DNA of 64,000 nucleotides from CAVSRC01 sp963830205 (lineage in GTDB: Bacteria > Pseudomonadota > Alphaproteobacteria > Rhizobiales > Kaistiaceae). Of this stretch, positions 1 through 13,980 are shown piece by piece (the first letter of the stretch is position 1; the number at the start of each line of letters is the position of its first letter). The notes beneath the pieces are model-generated. The model had not been told where the DNA came from. It was given only the letters and a program-made list of their open reading frames with translations, and did no database searches. Location: contig CAWHLP010000009.1 of NCBI GenBank assembly GCA_963830205.1, forward strand, positions 1 to 64,000, given 5' to 3'. A program made the position numbers and the translations under genes.

Positions 1-1628
<1,628 letters not shown>

Positions 1629-1879
1629 CTCTCATTATCGATACCCGCCCGCTCGGCAGCGGACGGAATCGCTTTGAAAAGACCAGCTTCTTCGAGGTCA
1701 TGTCCGATCGCAGGCGGCTAAGACTGCGAATCCTGGTGACATGCCATCCTTGCGGACGGCATTCGAACAGACCTTCTCTTCACGATGTCAGATAACACGT
1801 GCGCGCTCTGCCGAAGCAGAAACGGCACGAATTCTTTGTTTTCAACGGACGCTAGGCTCAACACCGGCACTGAAGAAGC

Positions 1880-1955
1880 TGGTGGAGCCAGACGGGATCG
1901 AACCGACGACCTCCTGCTTGCAAAGCAGGCGCTCTCCCAACTGAGCTATGGCCCC
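1880..1955 (-). tRNA. tRNA-Ala (anticodon TGC)
   Basis: The 76-base cloverleaf on the minus strand starts GGGGCCATAGCTCAG and ends in a genome-encoded CCA. The anticodon loop reads CTTTGCAAG, giving TGC for alanine. It lies in the 16S-23S spacer after tRNA-Ile, the standard order for alphaproteobacteria, and is released from the rRNA precursor by processing. Confidence 0.97.
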
Positions 1956-1990
1956 GGTTCCGGACATTCACTCACCGCCCCCGAGAGGGG

Positions 1991-2067
<77 letters not shown>

Positions 2068-2250
2068 CGGTTCCGATCGGAGTTCGGGTGTACCCGTGCG
2101 GAGGGTTGAGGCCCGATCGCGCGTGGAACGCGTCCGCGAAGAAAGAGAAACGAAGACGGCGGTGTCCCGCCAAATGGTCCCTGACTGGGACCTTGTGTTT
2201 CCAAGAGATCCGATAGAAGCGTGCCCGAAGGCAGAGGCCTCTGAAGGATC

Positions 2251-3748
<1,498 letters not shown>

Positions 3749-4160
3749 ACTGAGAACTTGTCTCGGCTGATCACTACGTTCTTTTGACGAGTCCCAAGCA
3801 CACATCCACTCCGGCTTGCGCCGGCATGGACGGGTAGCTTGATAAACGTAGTACCGCCGAAGTCTCTTTTGGCACCCGGTCCGAGGACCGGCTGCCCGCA
3901 AGGACTCCGCCGCCTACGTTTCTCTTTCTTCCTATTCACTTGTCAAAGAGCCCGACGGGAAACCCCGTCGTTGGCGTCGGTCACCCGATGCCGGTATTCT
4001 CGCAGGCCAAATCGGCTGGCGCCGATTCCTTAGGCCGCCGGGCTTTCGCCCTGCGTCCACGCGGAAGAAGCCATCGCCGGAGCGATTGGGCCTCCTGGTC
4101 CACGGACGAGAGAGCCGAGGGTAAGTCCCGGTGCCGCCAGCGGCAGCGACCGCCCTCGTT
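3749..4160 (-). other. rRNA operon leader
   Basis: About 400 bases between the rrn promoter and 16S hold no convincing gene. The stretch contains the boxA antitermination site and several GC-rich inverted repeats of the kind that form RNase III processing stems around 16S. The ORFs crossing it are continuations of shadow frames. Confidence 0.6.
3941..3953 (-). promoter_or_regulatory. boxA antitermination site of the rrn leader
   Basis: The minus strand reads GGGCTCTTTGACA, close to the bacterial rrn boxA (TGCTCTTTAACA in E. coli). It lies about 200 bases upstream of 16S inside the leader, where NusB/S10 antitermination complexes are known to load. Confidence 0.7.
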
Positions 4161-4167
4161 CGGGGGG

Positions 4168-4197
4168 TATATAGGCGTCGGTTCACAGAACTGTCAA
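4168..4197 (-). promoter_or_regulatory. rrn operon promoter
   Basis: On the minus strand a perfect -35 box TTGACA (4192-4197) is separated by 18 bases from TATATA (4168-4173). The predicted start is near 4160, followed by the boxA-containing leader and 16S. It is divergent from the M23 peptidase gene, whose start lies about 230 bases away. Confidence 0.75.
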
Positions 4198-4429
4198 CAC
4201 CGCAAATTCGAATTCTCACCCTCTTTTTTGCGGCGCGGCGCCGCACCGGCCAGCCACAATTGTGCCCCATGGCGCTGGCCATCTGGAAAGCCTCGGGGCA
4301 CGCCGTTCTCGCGTTTGACTTTGATACCTTCGCCGGGCAAGGTCGCGCCTTGATTTTGACAGCGGGAAACGCCCGCCGCATGGGGAGAATCGGACGATCG
4401 TGAGGGGGCCGACCCGACTGGGCGTCATC

Positions 4430-6403
4430 ATGTACGGAGCGGCCGCCGGGACCATCGATCTCGGCGATGACCCGCCCCTCGTCATCGGCCGCAAGGACGA
4501 CAAGCAGCAAACTCCCATCCAGCGCGCCATCAGCTGGCGCTGGCTCACCGGCACGGTGCTCACCGGCGTCACCTCGATCGCGCTCATGGGCGCCGCCCTG
4601 ATGGCGGCCCTCAACAACCCCAATCAGTTCGCCTCGCTGCCCGACGCCCTCTCCCAGTTCGCCGCCGATTCCTCCGACATCATCTTCGGCCAGAAGGGCG
4701 ACCGCATCCGCCCCCACCATGAAGAGGTGTCGAGCCGCCAGATCATCCAGGTGAGCACGGTCACCCGCCAGGGCGAGCGCGACTTCATCAAGCTCAAGCC
4801 CTTCGTCGAGATCAACGCCACCCTCACCTTCAAGGACGATGCGCTGGCCAAGCAGGTGCCGGCCTACGATCCCATGAGCATCTTCGCCGACACCTCGGCG
4901 CCCGATCAGCCCCAGGCGGCGCCCGACGGTACGGTGGCCGGCGCCTCCGACCAGCTCTACGGCGCCAATGTCGACGGCGAGGTGTCGGTCAAGGTCGGCC
5001 CCTTCCCCATCGATTCGCCCGACCTCGATCCGTCCGCCGCCTTCCAGACGGCGCAGGTCGAACAGATCATGCGCACCGTCTCCCAGCCGGCGATCCCGCA
5101 GGTCGCCGACCCGCTTGCCCTCGGCTACACCGATTCGGACTATTCCGGCGGCAGCGGCGACAGCCTCGATTCGGCGCTCGGCGTGCGCATCGTTCCGGAG
5201 AACGTCTCCAACATCGCCAAGAGCGATGCCAGCAGCGGCACCAATGACGGCCTCGAGGAAGACGTCATTCCGGTCGCCGGCAATACCGATCTCGGCAAGC
5301 TGCTCAAGGGCAACGGCGTTACCGCCGACGACACCGACCAGATCGACACCGCCCTCAGCCAGCTCATGGATGTCGACCACCTGCAGTCCGGCCAGAAGGT
5401 GCGCATCGCCTTTGCCGCCGCCGCCGTCGAGGGCGAGGTCGCCCGGCCGATGCGGGTGTCGATCTACAAGGACGGCGTCCACCAGGCGACCGTGGCGCGC
5501 GCCGACAACAACGCCTTCGTGCGCGGCGACGAGCCGGCCTCGCTGCCCGAGGCCTTTGCCAACACCGAGCCGGAGATGCCGGTGGGTGGACCGCCGACGC
5601 TCTACAACGCCGTCTACGAGACCGCCCTGGAGCAGCAGGTTCCCAAGCCCCTGGTCGACCAGCTCGTCCGCATCTTCGCCTTCGACGTCGATTTCCAGCA
5701 GCGCGTCGCCCCGGGCGATTCCATGGAGATCCTCCACTCCACGGCCGACGCCACCGACAAGGATGCCGGCGACCCGGAGATTCTCTACGCCTCGCTCAGC
5801 CTCGGTTCGACGGTGAAGCGCTTCTACCGCTTCCGCACCCCCGACGACGGCATCGTCGATTACTATGACGAGGACGGGAAGAGCGCCAAGAAGTTCCTCA
5901 TCCGCAAGCCGGTGCCGGTCGGCCGCCTGACCTCCGGCTTCGGCTACCGCCGCCACCCGATCCTCGGCCGCATGATCCTGCATGCCGGCGTCGACTACGC
6001 CGCCCCGTCCGGCACGCCGATCCTGGCCGCCGGCAACGGCATCATCGAGAAGGCCGGGCGCTCGTCCGGCTACGGCAACCTCATCGTCATCAAGCACACC
6101 AACGGCTACGAGACCGCCTACGGCCACCAGAGCCGCTTCGCCCCCGGCATGGTGCCGGGCGCGCGCGTCCACCAGGGCCAGGTGATCGGCTATGTCGGCT
6201 CGACCGGCCTGTCGACCGGCCCGCACGTCCACTTCGAGATCCGGGTCAACCACCAGCCGGTCGATCCGCTGCGCATCCGCCTGCCGCGCGGTCGCGTGCT
6301 GCAGGGCGAATACCTCGCCTCCTTCGAGCGCGAGCGCGAGCGCATCGACGCGCTGCTCAACACCGGCCCGCAGGCCACCCAGAAGGTCGCTGCCGCGCAG
6401 TAG
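4430..6403 (+). CDS. M23 family metallopeptidase (murein endopeptidase), membrane-anchored
   Basis: The 657-residue protein is predicted to cleave peptidoglycan cross-links in the periplasm. Counting from the ATG at 4430, a single membrane segment lies at about residues 41-62 (WLTGTVLTGVTSIALMGAAL). A long periplasmic region follows, including a LysM-like stretch (LSQLMDVDHLQSGQKVRI, about 305-325). The C-terminal LytM/M23 domain carries GFGYRRHPILGRMILHAGVDY and the metal-binding GPHVHFEI (HxH) near residue 600. An upstream in-frame GTG at 4400 would add ten residues; I prefer the ATG because the N-terminus then starts with a plausible cytoplasmic segment. Such two-part proteins occur widely in Hyphomicrobiales. 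Whether it is an active endopeptidase or an amidase activator cannot be told from sequence alone, but the metal ligands appear intact. Confidence 0.9.
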   Translation: MYGAAAGTIDLGDDPPLVIGRKDDKQQTPIQRAISWRWLTGTVLTGVTSIALMGAALMAALNNPNQFASLPDALSQFAADSSDIIFGQKGDRIRPHHEEVSSRQIIQVSTVTRQGERDFIKLKPFVEINATLTFKDDALAKQVPAYDPMSIFADTSAPDQPQAAPDGTVAGASDQLYGANVDGEVSVKVGPFPIDSPDLDPSAAFQTAQVEQIMRTVSQPAIPQVADPLALGYTDSDYSGGSGDSLDSALGVRIVPENVSNIAKSDASSGTNDGLEEDVIPVAGNTDLGKLLKGNGVTADDTDQIDTALSQLMDVDHLQSGQKVRIAFAAAAVEGEVARPMRVSIYKDGVHQATVARADNNAFVRGDEPASLPEAFANTEPEMPVGGPPTLYNAVYETALEQQVPKPLVDQLVRIFAFDVDFQQRVAPGDSMEILHSTADATDKDAGDPEILYASLSLGSTVKRFYRFRTPDDGIVDYYDEDGKSAKKFLIRKPVPVGRLTSGFGYRRHPILGRMILHAGVDYAAPSGTPILAAGNGIIEKAGRSSGYGNLIVIKHTNGYETAYGHQSRFAPGMVPGARVHQGQVIGYVGSTGLSTGPHVHFEIRVNHQPVDPLRIRLPRGRVLQGEYLASFERERERIDALLNTGPQATQKVAAAQ

Positions 6404-6420
6404 CCGGGCGGCGCGGCTCC

Positions 6421-6600
6421 TTCTCCCCCCTTGCGGGGGAGAATGGCGCAGCCCGATTTTCGCCGGAGGCGGAAATTGCTGGCGGAGCCAAGAGGGGGGT
6501 CTTGGCGAGGCCGTCCACTCACCCCCCTCTTAGCTCCGCTAACGCCTCGCTGACGCGAGCCGCAAGCTTCGCTTGTTCTCCCCCGCAAGGGGGAGAATGG
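6421..6600. repeat. Composite palindromic (REP-like) repeat
   Basis: Between the convergent M23 and clpB genes, two small palindromes built on TTCTCCCCC/GGGGGAGAA (6421-6443 and 6576-6597) bracket a larger hairpin with about 18 of 20 matching arm bases (6481-6500 against 6521-6540). GC-rich extragenic elements of this design are common in Hyphomicrobiales. It probably does not code for protein. Confidence 0.7.
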
Positions 6601-6630
6601 AGCCTGTGGCACGGCCACGACGAAGCAACT

Positions 6631-6656
6631 GAGGCCCGGCATCTCCGCCGGGCCTC
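6631..6656. terminator. Hairpin between convergent genes, possible terminator
   Basis: A perfect 10-base stem (GAGGCCCGGC / GCCGGGCCTC) with a six-base loop lies between the M23 stop and the clpB stop. There is no clear T-run on either side, so it may act as a weak bidirectional terminator or as an mRNA 3'-end stabiliser. Confidence 0.5.
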
Positions 6657-6681
6657 TTCATGCGGCTTCATGCTTGCGAGC

Positions 6682-9293
<2,612 letters not shown>

Positions 9294-9400
9294 GTCGTTC
9301 TCCTGACCCGGCCCCGGCGCCCATCTGGCCCGCCGGTCCGTTCATATGGGATTCCGCTGGAAACCAGCGGCGGCCGCCCCTCAGGCGCGGCCTGCCGAAG

Positions 9401-9429
9401 ATATGGGCACGGCGCTTTTCTGGTGCAAG
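9401..9429 (-). promoter_or_regulatory. Heat-shock (RpoH-type) promoter of clpB
   Basis: The minus strand shows CTTGCA (9424-9429), a 17-base spacer and CCATAT (9401-9406). This is the layout known for alphaproteobacterial RpoH promoters. The predicted leader to the clpB ATG is about 100 bases. An rpoH gene is present at 54024-54890 in this window. Confidence 0.75.
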
Positions 9430-9673
9430 CGGCACGGCTCATGACGCCTGCCATTGGCCGGCGGGAAGGCAGGGATCGCAGCGCTCCGGACCGCGATGTT
9501 CAGGGCCGGATTACCAAACCTTCACGTGTCGCTCGCTCCGGCCATGCTAATCTTCCAGCAGTTGGCCTTGGTTACGACCGGCCGTCCTTATCGGAGTGAT
9601 TGGCGCCACATCGCCAGGAGCTGCGACGCCCCTACAACGGGCCACCCCCCTTTTTCACCACAGAGAATCGCGA

Positions 9674-10987
9674 ATGAAGATCGGCGTCGTCGGTGTCGTT
9701 CTGTGCTGCGTGCTATCGGTCACGGTCGTCTGCCTCGCCTACTTCACCTGGCAATATCCCGTCGTCGGCGATCTCTGGTCGCCCGCCGACGGTTTTCGGT
9801 CATTCGCGCAGGTCCTCAGCACGTATGCCCGGCAGTATGGGCACGGCAATCCGCGGATCGGCCAATTCTTCGTCCCGCTGGTTGGTTGGAACAGCATCCT
9901 GGATGCGGCCTACTCGGTCACGACAACCGTCGCGTTGGCCGCAGTCAGCGTATTCGTCAGCAGAATCTCGCTGAGAAATTGGCCGCTGTACCTGACGATA
10001 TTCCTGGCCTGCCTATTCTTTGCATCGCCCGTTTCGGGCGTGATGATCGCTTACCTGCCTTACAACGCCAATTATGTCTTCGGCATCGGCCTCCTGCTGA
10101 TCTTCTTGTCCTTCTACGCGACATCGCTCTGGCGCCCCCTGACATCACGCTGGCTGGCGGTTGGCATGATCCCACTGGGATTTGCCGCCGGGATGACCAA
10201 CGAGATGACGGTCCCCTACGCGATTGCGCTGGTGGTCGCCTATTGTGCCTGGCGGTGGCGGGACGCGAGGCTCTGGTCCCTGTCGGGGGCCGCCGCGCTG
10301 ATCGTTGGATACGTTGCGCTGTTCTTCGCGCCCGGCGAGGGCGTTCGCTATGGCGGCGTGAAATACCGGGAGTTCCACCTGGGCGTTGCCGCGCTTCTGA
10401 GCCATGCCAGGGTAGTGCTGCATCTCTTCCTGGCAGATGCTTGGCCGTTCTTGATCGTCGCCATCATCCTGTTCATCACTGCCGTCAGACTCCTCGGCCC
10501 GCGGCATCCGCGCGTTGTGATCGGAGGCGCCGCGCTGCTCGGTGCCTTCGGGATGAGCGCTCCGCTGATCGTTTCGCCCCTGCTGGGCGCGCGGATGGTG
10601 TTCGGCTCGGATGTCAGCCTGTGCCTCGCCATCACCACGCTGCTTCCCGCAGTCCGCCTGCAGCGGCTGGAACAGGGCGCCGCCCTGGCGTCGGCAATTG
10701 CTCTGGCGGTCTTCCTGCGCCAGGGCCACTTGTTGATATCGAGCTATCACAACGACTTCGTCGCATGGCGGGCGCTGCTGGAGGAGCAGAGGGCCCAAGG
10801 GGTGAGGAACGCGGTCGAGCCGGACTACGAGCTTCGCATCGCCCCCAACCAGCGCTTCATTGCGCACACCAACCGCCGCGACAATCCGAAGCTCTATCCC
10901 AACCCGTACATCGCCCGGTATTTCGGGTTCCGGACATTTCGTTTCGAGGACCAACCGTCGGCTTCTCAGCCACGCCCGCTGACCTAA
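9674..10987 (+). CDS. Multi-spanning membrane protein, possibly DUF6056/glycosyltransferase-like
   Basis: The 437-residue protein is very hydrophobic with roughly ten membrane segments, the first at residues 4-24. I chose the ATG at 9674 because the added upstream residues are polar and unlike a start. The early soluble loop (residues about 28-65) includes WSPADGFRSFAQ and YARQYGHGNPRIGQ. A later FAPGEGVRYGG motif recalls the APG..R motif of DUF6056 and related PMT-like proteins. A polar C-terminal region of about 70 residues follows the last helices. That would fit a lipid-linked sugar transferase or O-antigen-type function, but this is inference; no catalytic residues can be named. It and the next gene run opposite to the flanking clpB and DUF4167 genes, suggesting insertion into an otherwise minus-strand block. 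Confidence 0.6.
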   Translation: MKIGVVGVVLCCVLSVTVVCLAYFTWQYPVVGDLWSPADGFRSFAQVLSTYARQYGHGNPRIGQFFVPLVGWNSILDAAYSVTTTVALAAVSVFVSRISLRNWPLYLTIFLACLFFASPVSGVMIAYLPYNANYVFGIGLLLIFLSFYATSLWRPLTSRWLAVGMIPLGFAAGMTNEMTVPYAIALVVAYCAWRWRDARLWSLSGAAALIVGYVALFFAPGEGVRYGGVKYREFHLGVAALLSHARVVLHLFLADAWPFLIVAIILFITAVRLLGPRHPRVVIGGAALLGAFGMSAPLIVSPLLGARMVFGSDVSLCLAITTLLPAVRLQRLEQGAALASAIALAVFLRQGHLLISSYHNDFVAWRALLEEQRAQGVRNAVEPDYELRIAPNQRFIAHTNRRDNPKLYPNPYIARYFGFRTFRFEDQPSASQPRPLT

Positions 10988-11088
10988 GCGATCCTGTCGC
11001 AAGATCGCTCCGTCGGAACGATTCTATCTGACCAGGAAACGCTCTCGACGGGTTGACGAACGCGCCGCCGCCCGGCATCCCTCTCCCC

Positions 11089-11847
11089 ATGCCTGAGATT
11101 GTTTCGATCTACCGCTATCCGGTGAAGGGCCTGTCGCCGGAGGCGCTGGCAAGCGTCCACGTCCAGGCCGGCGACACGCTTCCCTACGACCGGGCATGGG
11201 CCATCGAGAACGGCCCGTCCGGCTTCAACCCCGACGCACCCAAGCACCTGCCCAAGATCGCTTTCCTCATGCTCATGCGGAACGAGCGGCTGGCTGCCTT
11301 GCAGACGACCTTCGACGATCGCTCGCGCACGCTCACCGTGCGCCGGGAGGGCAAGGTCGTGGCCGAGGGGCGGCTTGAAGCCAAAGCAGGTCGCGACGTG
11401 CTGGAGGCCTTCTTCGAGGCCTTTGCCGCCGACGAGCTGCGCGGGCCGGTGCGCATCGTCTCGGCACCCGGCCACGCCTTCACCGACACCGCCACCAGGT
11501 GCCTGTCGCTGATCAATCTGGAGACCGTGCGCGACATCGAGCGGACGCTTGGCGTCGCCGTCCATCCCCTGCGCTTCCGCGCCAATCTCTATGTCGATGG
11601 CCTGCCGGCCTGGGCGGAGTTCGACGATTGGCTGGGGAGGACCATCCGGGCCGGCAGCGTGACCTTCGCGGCCTACAAGCGCATCGACCGCTGTGCCGCC
11701 ACCAACGTCAATCCCGAGACGGCGGACCGCGACCTGACGCTGCCGGTGGACATGCTCAAGGCCTTCGGCCACATGGATTGCGGCATCTACATGCGGGTTG
11801 CCCACGGCGGCGAACTCACCACCGGCACCACCATCGCGCCAGCCTGA
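11089..11847 (+). CDS. MOSC domain-containing protein (mARC/YcbX-like)
   Basis: The 252-residue protein has an N-terminal MOSC beta-barrel (IVSIYRYPVKGLSPEAL at residues 3-20) and a C-terminal MOSC domain with RCAATNVNPETADRDLTLP near residue 204. This closely follows the family motif containing the cysteine that binds molybdenum cofactor in mARC and YcbX proteins. These reduce N-hydroxylated compounds or act as sulfur carriers. There is no fused ferredoxin domain, so an electron partner must be separate. An in-frame TTG at 11053 is possible, but the ATG at 11089 matches the usual family start. Confidence 0.85.
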   Translation: MPEIVSIYRYPVKGLSPEALASVHVQAGDTLPYDRAWAIENGPSGFNPDAPKHLPKIAFLMLMRNERLAALQTTFDDRSRTLTVRREGKVVAEGRLEAKAGRDVLEAFFEAFAADELRGPVRIVSAPGHAFTDTATRCLSLINLETVRDIERTLGVAVHPLRFRANLYVDGLPAWAEFDDWLGRTIRAGSVTFAAYKRIDRCAATNVNPETADRDLTLPVDMLKAFGHMDCGIYMRVAHGGELTTGTTIAPA

Positions 11848-11888
11848 CGGGACCGCCCGTCAAGCCGACCGGAAATCCTGACCCGCTG

Positions 11889-12548
11889 CTATTCCTCGAC
11901 GACCGGCGCAGCAACCGCCGGCGGTTCCTGGCCCTGCCCCCGGGCGCCCTCGCCCGCAGCCCCCTCGCTGCCGCGCTCGCCGCCCTGGCGGTCGCGGAAC
12001 GGCCGCCGCCGGCGTCCGCCGCGGAAGCCGCCGCGGTCGCGGTTCTCGCCGCCACGGTCACGGTTGTCGCCGCCACGGTTGTCCATCGGCTGGCCCGTGA
12101 AGGGCTGCTCGTCGCCGCCGCCGTTGCCGTTCGCATAAGGCTGCGGATCGCCCGGATTGAAGTCCGGCTGCTCGCCGCCGTACTGAACCGGAGCGAACGG
12201 CTGCTGCGGCTGGCCGGAGCCATTGTCGGCCTCGTAGTTGTCGCCTTCCTCGTCGCCTTCGCCGTCGTCGTCGTCGTTGCGCACGACCGGTTGCGGCTGG
12301 GGCATCTGTGCCTGGGCCGCGGCGAGGATGCGGTAGTAGTGCTCGGCATGCTGCAGGTAGTTTTCTGCCGCTACGCGATCGCCCGAGGAGTGGGCGTCGC
12401 GGGAAAGCTGAACGTATTTTTCGGCGATGTGGAGCGCGGTACCGCGAATCTTTACGTCGCCGCCGTTGCTCTCGTAGGTGCGGGTCAGCGGATTGGGACC
12501 CTTGCGGTTACGACCGCGCATGCGCTTGTTCTGCTGTCCTGGTCTCAT
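11889..12548 (-). CDS. DUF4167 domain-containing protein
   Basis: The 219-residue protein carries the DUF4167 core at its N-terminus (MRPGQQNKRMRGRNRKGPNP, then RTYESNGGDVKIRGTA, and AEKYVQLSRDAHSSGDRV at about 42-60). The rest is low complexity: Gln/Pro- and acidic-rich, then Gly/Arg-rich repeats (DNRGGDNRDRGGENRDRGGF). The basic start and the RGG-like tail suggest RNA binding, but the function is not established. The family is alphaproteobacterial and commonly follows prfA-prmC, as here. The tail is likely disordered. Confidence 0.85.
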   Translation of the reverse strand: MRPGQQNKRMRGRNRKGPNPLTRTYESNGGDVKIRGTALHIAEKYVQLSRDAHSSGDRVAAENYLQHAEHYYRILAAAQAQMPQPQPVVRNDDDDGEGDEEGDNYEADNGSGQPQQPFAPVQYGGEQPDFNPGDPQPYANGNGGGDEQPFTGQPMDNRGGDNRDRGGENRDRGGFRGGRRRRPFRDRQGGERGSEGAAGEGARGQGQEPPAVAAPVVEE

Positions 12549-12696
12549 CGACTTGTCTCTTCATGCATCGGAACTGTCGCGTGCGGTTTGTCCGCCGCCG
12601 CCGATGCGCAGCACTCTGATCGGAAGCGGATTCCGGCATCGCCGGTCCGCCTTGTGGCCCCTGTCGAAGCTGACTCACCCGATTAAGGTTTCCCCA

Positions 12697-12711
12697 ACGG
12701 GAAGTTCCCGT
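12697..12711. other. Short perfect palindrome upstream of DUF4167
   Basis: ACGGGAA-G-TTCCCGT is a perfect 7-base inverted repeat around one base, in the 268-base gap between prmC and the DUF4167 gene. It may be an operator, but no regulator can be named. Confidence 0.35.
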
Positions 12712-12816
12712 CAGTCCGACTTGTCCGAACTGAGAAGTACGGTCCGGACACCCGGACGTGACGAGATCGCGTTTATGCGGTCCGGAGCAACTTCCCCAGC
12801 CTCCGCTGCCGCGACC

Positions 12817-13950
12817 TCACGTCCATGCAGTTACCAAATGGACGCGCCCGCCTGTCTGCGGCGCCTGGAAACTAGCCGGTTCGCAACCGTTTTCCAAGCG
12901 CATTTTTCGATCGTTGCCGGCTATCGCATTCATCTGCCGACCGAGGATCGCGACCCGGTCGATTCCGGCCAGGTCCCGTGCGAAACGGACCGCCATGCCA
13001 TGCGCCTTCGCAATCGCGGTGACCGCGAGGCCCTGTCCCGCTCCGATTTCCATCAGAAGCACGCCATTTGCGGCCAATACACGGCCGCTGTCGGCCACGA
13101 TCGCCCGGATAGCCGTCAAACCATCTTTGCCGCCATCCAGGGCACGCAGCGGATCGTGCTCGCGCACATCCGCGTCGAGCCGGCCGATCGTCTCACTCTC
13201 TATGTAGGGAGGGTTGGCGAGGATTACATCGGCCCGTCCCACCGCCTTGAGCCAGTCGCCGACGACGAACACGGCCCGCCCGTCGAGCCCCAGCAGGCGC
13301 GCATTCTGCCGCGCGGTCGCAACCGCGCCCGGCGCGACGTCGATGCCGATGCCGATGGCGTTCGGCCGTTCGGCGAGCACCGAGAGCAGGATCGCGCCGC
13401 TGCCGGTGCCGGCATCGACGATCCGCGCCGGCGCCTCCGGCTTGAGCAGCGCCAGCGCCGCATCGACCAGCGTCTCGGTCTCCGGCCGCGGCACCAGCGT
13501 GTCGGCCGAGAGGACGAAATCGAGACCGTGGAATTCCTTGTGGCCGAGGATGCGCGCCACCGGCTCGCCGTGCGCCCGCCGCTCGGCAAGATCGCGGAGC
13601 CGCGCAGCGAGCCCGCCATCGACCGCCGCGTCGTCGTGGAGCGGCAGCGCCTGCGGATCGAGCCCCACGGCATGGGCGGTGATGAGCCGCGCATCGAGCG
13701 CCGGTGTGCCGTCATAGCCCCGCGCCGCAAAGGCCTTGGTCAGTTGCGCCGCGATGCGCCGCCGCAGGCTTCCGATGGTCTCAGTCTGAGCCCCCTCACC
13801 CGGCGCGCTCCGCGCACCAGCCTCTCCCGCGGGGGCAGAGGGTTGGGATTCCCGGCGCTGCCACAGTGTTCCCTCTCCCCTTGCGGGAGAGGGTGGCGAG
13901 GCCGCAGGCCGAGCCGGGTGAGGAGGTAACCGGACCATCCGCGCCTTCAT
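12817..13950 (-). CDS. prmC: Peptide chain release factor N5-glutamine methyltransferase
   Basis: PrmC methylates the glutamine of the GGQ motif in release factors RF1 and RF2, and it sits directly after prfA. The SAM-binding motif is VDAGTGSGAILLSVLA and the catalytic NPPY motif is ADVILANPPYIESE. The conserved protein begins around ETIGSLRRRIAAQLTKAFAARG. Everything before that, about 55 residues from the ATG at 13950, is translated from a 136-bp palindromic repeat (13791-13926) and its flank, so the N-terminus is abnormal. The older start was probably the ATG at 13979-13981 overlapping the prfA stop, now out of frame. About 38 residues after DRVAILGR also exceed the usual family end. The function call is firm; the true start is not. 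Confidence 0.9.
   Translation of the reverse strand: MKARMVRLPPHPARPAASPPSPARGEGTLWQRRESQPSAPAGEAGARSAPGEGAQTETIGSLRRRIAAQLTKAFAARGYDGTPALDARLITAHAVGLDPQALPLHDDAAVDGGLAARLRDLAERRAHGEPVARILGHKEFHGLDFVLSADTLVPRPETETLVDAALALLKPEAPARIVDAGTGSGAILLSVLAERPNAIGIGIDVAPGAVATARQNARLLGLDGRAVFVVGDWLKAVGRADVILANPPYIESETIGRLDADVREHDPLRALDGGKDGLTAIRAIVADSGRVLAANGVLLMEIGAGQGLAVTAIAKAHGMAVRFARDLAGIDRVAILGRQMNAIAGNDRKMRLENGCEPASFQAPQTGGRVHLVTAWT
13791..13926. repeat. 136-bp palindromic repeat element within the 5' end of prmC
   Basis: The element has near-perfect 14-base terminal inverted repeats (CCCCCTCACCCGGC at 13791-13804; GCCGGGTGAGGAGG at 13913-13926, 13 of 14 matching). An inner hairpin CCCTCTCCC...GGGAGAGGG lies at 13871-13893. 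It belongs to the CCTCACCCGG / CTCTCCC type of extragenic repeats widespread in alphaproteobacteria. Deleting exactly this segment joins the ATG at 13981 in frame to PrmC. Confidence 0.75.
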
Positions 13951-13980
13951 CCGCTGGGTGTCGCTCGCGGCCCGCCTTCA

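Noticed and set aside
3932..6253. 773-codon ORF antisense to the M23 gene
   Set aside because: Val/Ala/Gly/Asp/Arg-rich composition typical of the antisense frame of GC-rich genes, with no motifs; the plus strand encodes a clear M23 protein.
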